This document shows, one piece after another, positions 58,395 through 64,000 of a DNA stretch of 64,000 nucleotides; within the stretch, counting starts at the first letter, position 1; every line of letters starts with the position of its first letter. A program made the translations under genes and the position numbers. This DNA comes from Sipunculus nudus (lineage: Eukaryota; Annelida; Sipuncula; Golfingiida; Sipunculidae). The notes below the pieces were generated by a model, which saw only the letters and a list, made by a program, of their open reading frames with translations, was not told the DNA's origin and did not search any database. The stretch lies in assembly GCA_026874595.1 (NCBI GenBank), contig CM049315.1, positions 632,001 through 696,000 of the forward strand. The letters run 5' to 3'.

Positions 58395-61300
58395 ATGACC
58401 AGAGGTCACGCGCTTGCCGGAAATGGAAATAATACAGACACACAGAGAGGGGATGTGGAAACAGTTATATAAATGAGCAATGTTGTGGGGGAGCAGAAAC
58501 GAATCATACGCTTATGTATGCTGCTGACCTTGAATAGCTGCAGACCTTTCTAGTGTAAAAGTGACAAAGTTCAAATATTTCCATGAAATTCCGTTATTCT
58601 GGTTTCACAAGAAGCAGTTAAAAGTTGTGAGGTTTGTCATATCAAGCTAGCCAAATGTTACGTAATCCCAAAAGCTAGACCTGTTCAGCTGTAAAAGTCA
58701 CCCAGTTATAAGAATCTCTGTGAAATCTGTTTTTTTTCCTCGTTGACGAGATATGGTGCGAGATTTGGCATGATTTGCAGATTTGTCAAATCAAGCTGGC
58801 CACATGATACGAAATGCCAAAAACTAGACCTGTCTAGGAGTAAAAATCACCGAGTTATATGCATTTCTGTGAAATCTCGTTTTTTTTCTCGTTTAACGAG
58901 ATATGATGCTAGATTTGGCCATTCTTGTAGATTAATCATGTCAATTAGTCAAATGTTACAAAATGCCGAAAACAAGATCTGTCTCGCTCAAAAGTCGCTG
59001 AGTTATAAGCATTTGTGAAATTTCGGTTTTTCTCATTTGACGAGATGTGGTGAGAAATTTGGCGTAATTTGCATCTGTCATGTCAAGCCGGTCATATATA
59101 ACAAAATAATAAAAACTAGACCTGTGTAGCTGTGATAGTCGCCGAGTTATTAGCATTTATGTGAAATCTCGTTTTTTTCTCGTTTGACGAGATATGGCGC
59201 GAGATTCGTCAAGTCTTGCAGTGTTTGTCATATGTTACGAAATTCTGGAAACTAGACCTGTGTAGCTGTAAAAGTCGCCGAGTTATTAGCATTTCTGTGA
59301 AATCTCGTGTTTGCTCGTTTGACCAAATATTGTGCAAGATTTGGCGTGCTTTTCATATCTCATATGTAAAGCTAGCCATATGTTACGAAATGCCGAAAGG
59401 AAGAAAATAAGCTGTAGATTATGTAATTGAGGTTTATAGTTTTGGAGATATGGCCAAAACATGATATGTTAGGGAGGTTCGCATCCAGCGAAAAATGAAA
59501 AAAAAACAAGTTCCAGATATTAGTGTAAGACTTACGATATGTCAGTTTCAAAAAGATTCCTGCAACACTGTGGCCTCCAGGCAAGATTAATGAAATCTCG
59601 AAATATCTCGTTTCACGAGATATTTTAAGAGATATTACAAGACTTGTAATAAAATGATGTAGTACTAATTGAATGCTACCTAATGCAAAAAAACTAGACC
59701 TCTCTAGCATTAATATTGACAAATTAGTCCATTGATATTCAAATATCCTCAATTTTCCCCGAAAATGCGTAACCATGAAAAGGGCCAATTTCAGTCAAAT
59801 ACACACCAGAAGAAAGGTCATTAGATTACAATTAAAATGAGCTATAGATGATGTAGATACGACTAATAGTGACAAAGATGTAAAGAAAAAACCGTTTAGT
59901 ATACTTTTGATGACCTTGACCTTGACCCATAACCTATTTGAACCAAATACAATAGGCTTCTGGGAGAGTTCGTTTCCTATCAGATCTATGAGTTTAAAAA
60001 CGATAGGTTCAAAATTGCGACTTGTAGAGCGCAAACAGACAAACATACAACCTTAACGACCATAGGTCGAACGCTTGCCGGAAATCGGAAGTGAAAGACA
60101 GACGAACAGACAGAACATGTTGTCGGTTTTCTATCGATGGAATGACTCTCAGAGCCATTGCTGAGAAGATGTGGCCCGTAAAATGACATATGAGACAAAA
60201 GAACAGGAAAGCAGACAAAGCTGTGAACTTACAGACATGCTGACAATGTGAGACAAGATTGACACCAGAAGACTTTACCTGGTTATGGAGAAGATTCAAA
60301 GGAAGAAAATAAGTTATAATAATGTAATTGAGGTTTATAGTTTTGGGGGTATGGCCAAATAATGATATACAGGGGAGGTTCGACTGTAGCGCATTCTAGG
60401 GGACATATCATGAAGACGACAAATGCGTTTCTTGATATTAGTGTATGACATAAGATGTCCCAGTTTCAAAAGGGTTCCTCGAAATCTCCGGCCTGTTGAA
60501 TGCTGTATGTGAGATGCAAGAATCAGCAAGCAGGGGAGTATGAGGATTACTGATAAACAGACAGACATACTGACAAAGTGACACAAGAATGAGACCAGTT
60601 GACTTACTTATGTTATGTAGAAGAATCAGAGGGAGAAAATAAGCCATTGTTTCTGAAATTGAGGTTTATAGTTTTGAAGATATAGCTAAAAAATGACATG
60701 AAGGGGAAGGTCGAGTGAAGCGCCCCCTAGGGGCTATTACCGGAAAATGAAAAATCCTTTTCGAAATATTAGTGTATGACATAAGATGTACCAGTTTCAA
60801 AAGGATTCCTGCAAAACTATGGCATACAGCATCCTATTTATGAGACGCAAGAGCAAGCAGACGAATTTGAGGACAACTGACAGACAGACACACTGGCAAA
60901 GTGACACAAGATCGTGACCAGATGACTATAACAGCTTATGGAGAAGACTCAGAGGAAGAAAATAAGCTAAAGTTTATGTAATTGAGGCTTATAATTTTGG
61001 AGATATTGCCACAATATGCTATGTTGGGGAGGTTTGCATCGACCGCCCCCTAGCGGCCGTATAAAAAATTCGAGATACTAGGGTAAGACTTGCAATATGT
61101 CGGTTTCAAAAAGATTTCTGCAAAACTGTAGCCTCCACGGCAACATTAATGAAATCTCGAATTATCTCGTTTGACGAGATATTTTACGAGATATTGCGAA
61201 ACTTTTTATAAAATCTTATAGTACTGATTGAATGCTACCCAATGCAAAAAAATCTTTCTAGCAATAAAACTGACAAATTAGTCCATTGATTTTCAAATAT

Positions 61301-61770
61301 GATCATTTCCCCCCGAAAATGCGTTACCATGGAAACGGCAAATTTGAGTCAGGTACCCACCATAAGAAAGGACATTGGATCACGATTAAAATGAGCTACA
61401 GTTTAAGTAGATACGCCTTACAGTAAAAAAGGTATGAAGAAAAAACCGTTTTGTATACTTTTGACAACCTTGACCTTAACCTCATAACCAAAAAACAATA
61501 GGAACCGATCTCTCACTTTTTTCTATAAGTTTCAGAGCGATTGACTGAAAATTGTGGCCTGTAGCGCGCGGACATACAGACAGACAAACAGACTAAATGA
61601 CCAGAGGTCACGCGCTTGCCAGAAATGGTAATAATATAGACCGACAGATAGACAGAGAGACAGACAGATAGAGAGACAGACAAACTGACATGTGACATAA
61701 CATTTGGGTCTTTCCTGTCGGATATACCGACTGAAACTGGGTCATACAGCAACGGCAGAGGGATTTCAAT
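58395..61770 (-). mobile_element. Head-to-tail run of the 8.3-kb Helitron-like family
   Basis: The terminal hairpin block 'gaccagaggtc' (or gaccataggtc) plus 'cgcttgcc' occurs at about 58400, 60058 and 61600, all in one orientation and spaced 1.66 and 1.54 kb, the length of the single element at 8288-9951. Each inner copy ends in an ACAG/ACAA microsatellite that abuts the next hairpin. The core unit ('tggcctgt…tgagacgcaag') is present several times. The third copy is cut short. Confidence 0.75.
58675..59400. repeat. 135-149-bp tandem repeat with CTCGT/ACGAG palindromes
   Basis: About five units marked by 'ctagacctg', 'gtcgccgagttat' and 'gaaatctcg…cgagatatgg'. Each has a short inverted repeat around 'ctcgtttgacgag'. 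It lies inside the first copy of the rolling-circle run and is absent from the 8.3-kb copy. Confidence 0.82.
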
Positions 61771-62940
61771 ATAGCCCTAAATATTTTTATATAAATATAT
61801 GTGTGTGTGTGTGCAAGTTATTAAACCCAAAAAAGGTGGTTTTTTTTAAAAAAAAAGGTGTTTAATTTTTTTTTTCTTCAATGATAGAGACAATGCAAGA
61901 GCCAGGAAAATGTAGTATTTCTGTGAATAAAAAATGTGATAAAAAATAATATACAATATCTCCTGTTGTTATTAGTAGCTATCCTATACAGGAAAATCCG
62001 TTTGTTGACAGAAATAAAAAAAATACAAGTCCAACTGAATCCTTGGCATTTCTTCTATTCTTGACTGCTGGAAATAAGAAAAAGCAATGAAAATGAAATG
62101 CAAGAGTTGAACGTCCACAATGCCGAAATGCAAGCGAAGCCGCGTTCGTGTTAGACAGAGACCCGACCTCTGGGTAACGGAGACGTGACCTTTCATTCCT
62201 GGAAATGCAGGTGCCGAATGACCATCCTTATATGATCCGGCTTAAATTAGGGCCTTCTTAAAGAAACAAGGCGGCCGGTCAGCCTGCGTCCGGGTAATAT
62301 AAAATTCCAAAAGTTCCTGCCCATCACGGATTACCTGTAATGTCCCCTTCTTAATTGTATCTGTAATGTGAAATATGAAAAATAATGTTAAAAAAAAATG
62401 GAATCTTTGTTTAAAAAAGAAAGCAGGGTTTTTAAGGAGTCTGAAGTGGTAAGTAATCAGATAAAAATTCTGAGGCCCTAGTTCCATGGTGGGTTAGGAA
62501 TTTAGGTATAAACATTTATTTTCTAGCATAAGACAGGGTGCTGTCATTTTTTTGTGAATAAAACGGTGCACTTGACACGGGCGCGATGGAAATTTAAGAG
62601 GAAATCTGGTAATCCCAAGCCGTAGTTGAATTGTTTTGACCCCAGAGTTTGCAGTCCTAGCTTAAATAGCCATGGGACAGGCTCTTTTTCATACCCGGAA
62701 CGCTAGAAGAGGCTGGAGATTGAATGAAGGATAGGGCAATTTTAGTCCGAAAAACCTGGGAATTGGCAATTAAAATATGACAGGGACCTTCTTAGTCCAT
62801 TCCAGCTAAGGGAACGGTCATTAGAATATTGTCGGGAATCCAAATTATCCTACCTGTGGCCAAGGATGGTCCAGAAAACCGCAAACAGGTATCCATAAAA
62901 TTGCATGTCATTTGTCATGAATCAATACATATATAGAGCT
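61771..62940. other. Gene-free spacer
   Basis: GT microsatellite (about 61799-61813). Short open frames have no recognisable domain. 'gggacaggctcttttt' near 62672 recurs as 'gggacgggctctttttt' near 63629, a possible diverged direct repeat. Confidence 0.4.
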
Positions 62941-62942
62941 GG

Positions 62943-63468
62943 AAAATTCGCGGAGAATTCATCATGATGGACATTTTGCGGAGAGTTTAAATATCATGCA
63001 ACTGTAACCGTTGGGATTAAAGGAGGGAGTGGGTTAAGTTACTAGCAGATAGTGATAGTTTTTTTTTTATTTATCATTAAATGTTAGCAAAAGTACAATT
63101 TATTAATTATATTATATTTCCTTAAGAACCTTTAAATTTTATATACCTGCATGGTTTTGTTACGGTTTGCACAATACACTGTTGAAACATTATATAGTGT
63201 TTTGCGTTTTCGTCTTATGTAAGATCGGTAATCGACTATATAGTCAATGTTAGCTGGTTATCCAGACTGGTGTTAGTGGCAATCCCACATTGTTTGCGCT
63301 TAAAATGCTTAATTTTGAACAGGTAATTATTTCGGGAATTTAACAGTGAATAAATGTCTTAAGAGTAATATAGTTGTAGATTTTAAGTAATTTTAACGTG
63401 CAATTAAAAGTATCATTGCAAATAAAAACTCTCCGGAAATTCTCCATGAATTCTCCGCGAATTCTCCG
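62943..63468. repeat. Inverted-repeat element, about 0.5 kb
   Basis: Left arm 62943-62988 ('attcgcggagaattcat' … 'cggagagttt') pairs with right arm 63424-63463. The loop is about 435 bp and non-coding. No target duplication was seen. Confidence 0.6.
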
Positions 63469-64000
63469 TGTTTACATATAAACGCATTTACCAGTTGTAT
63501 GAAAGTTTTGTGCACTTTCATGATTTTTGACGTGCACCGGACACAAATTTAAGACGAGATGGACTAAACCCCGCCCCGGTAGGATAGTTTGGACCCCAAA
63601 GAAACGAACCCTCGCAGGAAATGCGATGGGACGGGCTCTTTTTTATTCGGTGAACAAAAAAATGAAATAACCTTTCCAAGTCTCAAGATTGAAAGTCTAG
63701 AGGAAGAGTAAGAGTCTAATTTGTATAGCACAAAGGCGCCCCCTACTAGCAGTGGTAGCAGATGTAAATAAAGCAGCCATGTTTGAACAGACGACAGGCT
63801 GTTTCTGAGTATTCATGTGGATAAAGACCCACATATACAAAAATTAATACATTTGAGCCAACTAATTATTATGTAAACCTGCTGTGGATATACCAATAAA
63901 ACAGACTATATGCATTTTTAATGCTGACATCATCTAGATAAAAGGTGAGAAGCTGTCAGTTTAAAAAATTAGTTCTAACTTTTTGTTTCGGTATCGGAGT
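63469..64000. other. Gene-free right flank
   Basis: No supported gene. Contains 'ggcgccccctactagcagtg' and AT-rich sequence of normal complexity. Confidence 0.4.

Noticed and set aside
1-64000. tRNA, rRNA or tRNA-derived SINE
   Set aside because: I looked for B-box-like GGTTCRANNC with a matching A box and for rRNA core sequences and recognised none; a covariance-model search would be decisive.

Overview
This window is repeat-dense nuclear DNA from a marine invertebrate animal. A lophotrochozoan, most likely a bivalve mollusc, is my best inference. It rests on the mix of element types: a CR1-type LINE with PHD and esterase domains, Gag-type LTR elements with a SCAN-like domain, rolling-circle elements with a minisatellite core and GACA microsatellite, a 7-kb satellite, and 'ctgttaacagggcac' minisatellites. 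I did not run a database search. I see no convincing host protein-coding gene, no rRNA, no tRNA and no CRISPR array. Nearly every long reading frame belongs to a transposable element or is an accident of a repeat.

Layout. About 1.5-14.0 kb is one nearly full-length, degenerate CR1-like LINE on the + strand: ORF1 with PHD finger, coiled coil and SGNH esterase, ORF2 with endonuclease and reverse transcriptase, then a 3' hairpin and a TAAA tail. Two later insertions split its ORF1. The first is a complete 5.6-kb LTR retrotransposon on the - strand, probably Ty3/gypsy, with an ACAG target duplication. The second is a 1.66-kb Helitron-like element whose precise removal restores the ORF1 frame. At 14.4-17.3 kb lies a scrambled LTR element that keeps only Gag/protease remnants. 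From 17.3 to 25 kb there is gene-free sequence with a G-rich repeat, a hairpin MITE and a minisatellite element of about 340 bp period.

About 25.0-32.0 kb is a satellite array with a monomer of about 86-87 bp, including three nearly identical 858-bp higher-order units. Next to it (32.08-36.27 kb) is a complete but internally deleted LTR element carrying Gag, protease and a scrap of RNase H. Then come a 395-bp non-autonomous hAT element with a perfect 8-bp target duplication, a 5'-truncated LINE (37.5-40.2 kb, - strand) with a 13-bp target duplication, and a 4-kb imperfect palindrome (41.5-45.5 kb) between diverged direct repeats. Further right are a solo LTR (48.65-49.43 kb), a low-repeat TAAT-rich stretch (about 50.4-51.8 kb) that could be regulatory, another minisatellite block, a second Helitron-type 3' terminus at 57.3 kb, and a head-to-tail run of the same rolling-circle family seen at 8.3 kb (58.4-61.8 kb).

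How it fits together. The pieces are layers of insertion, not a cooperating gene set. Relative ages can be read from the nesting: CR1 first, then the gypsy element and the Helitron inside it. Most frame breaks in the CR1 and gypsy ORFs fall exactly in runs of 7-11 A or T, so some of the apparent decay could be replication slippage or consensus error and not true loss of function.
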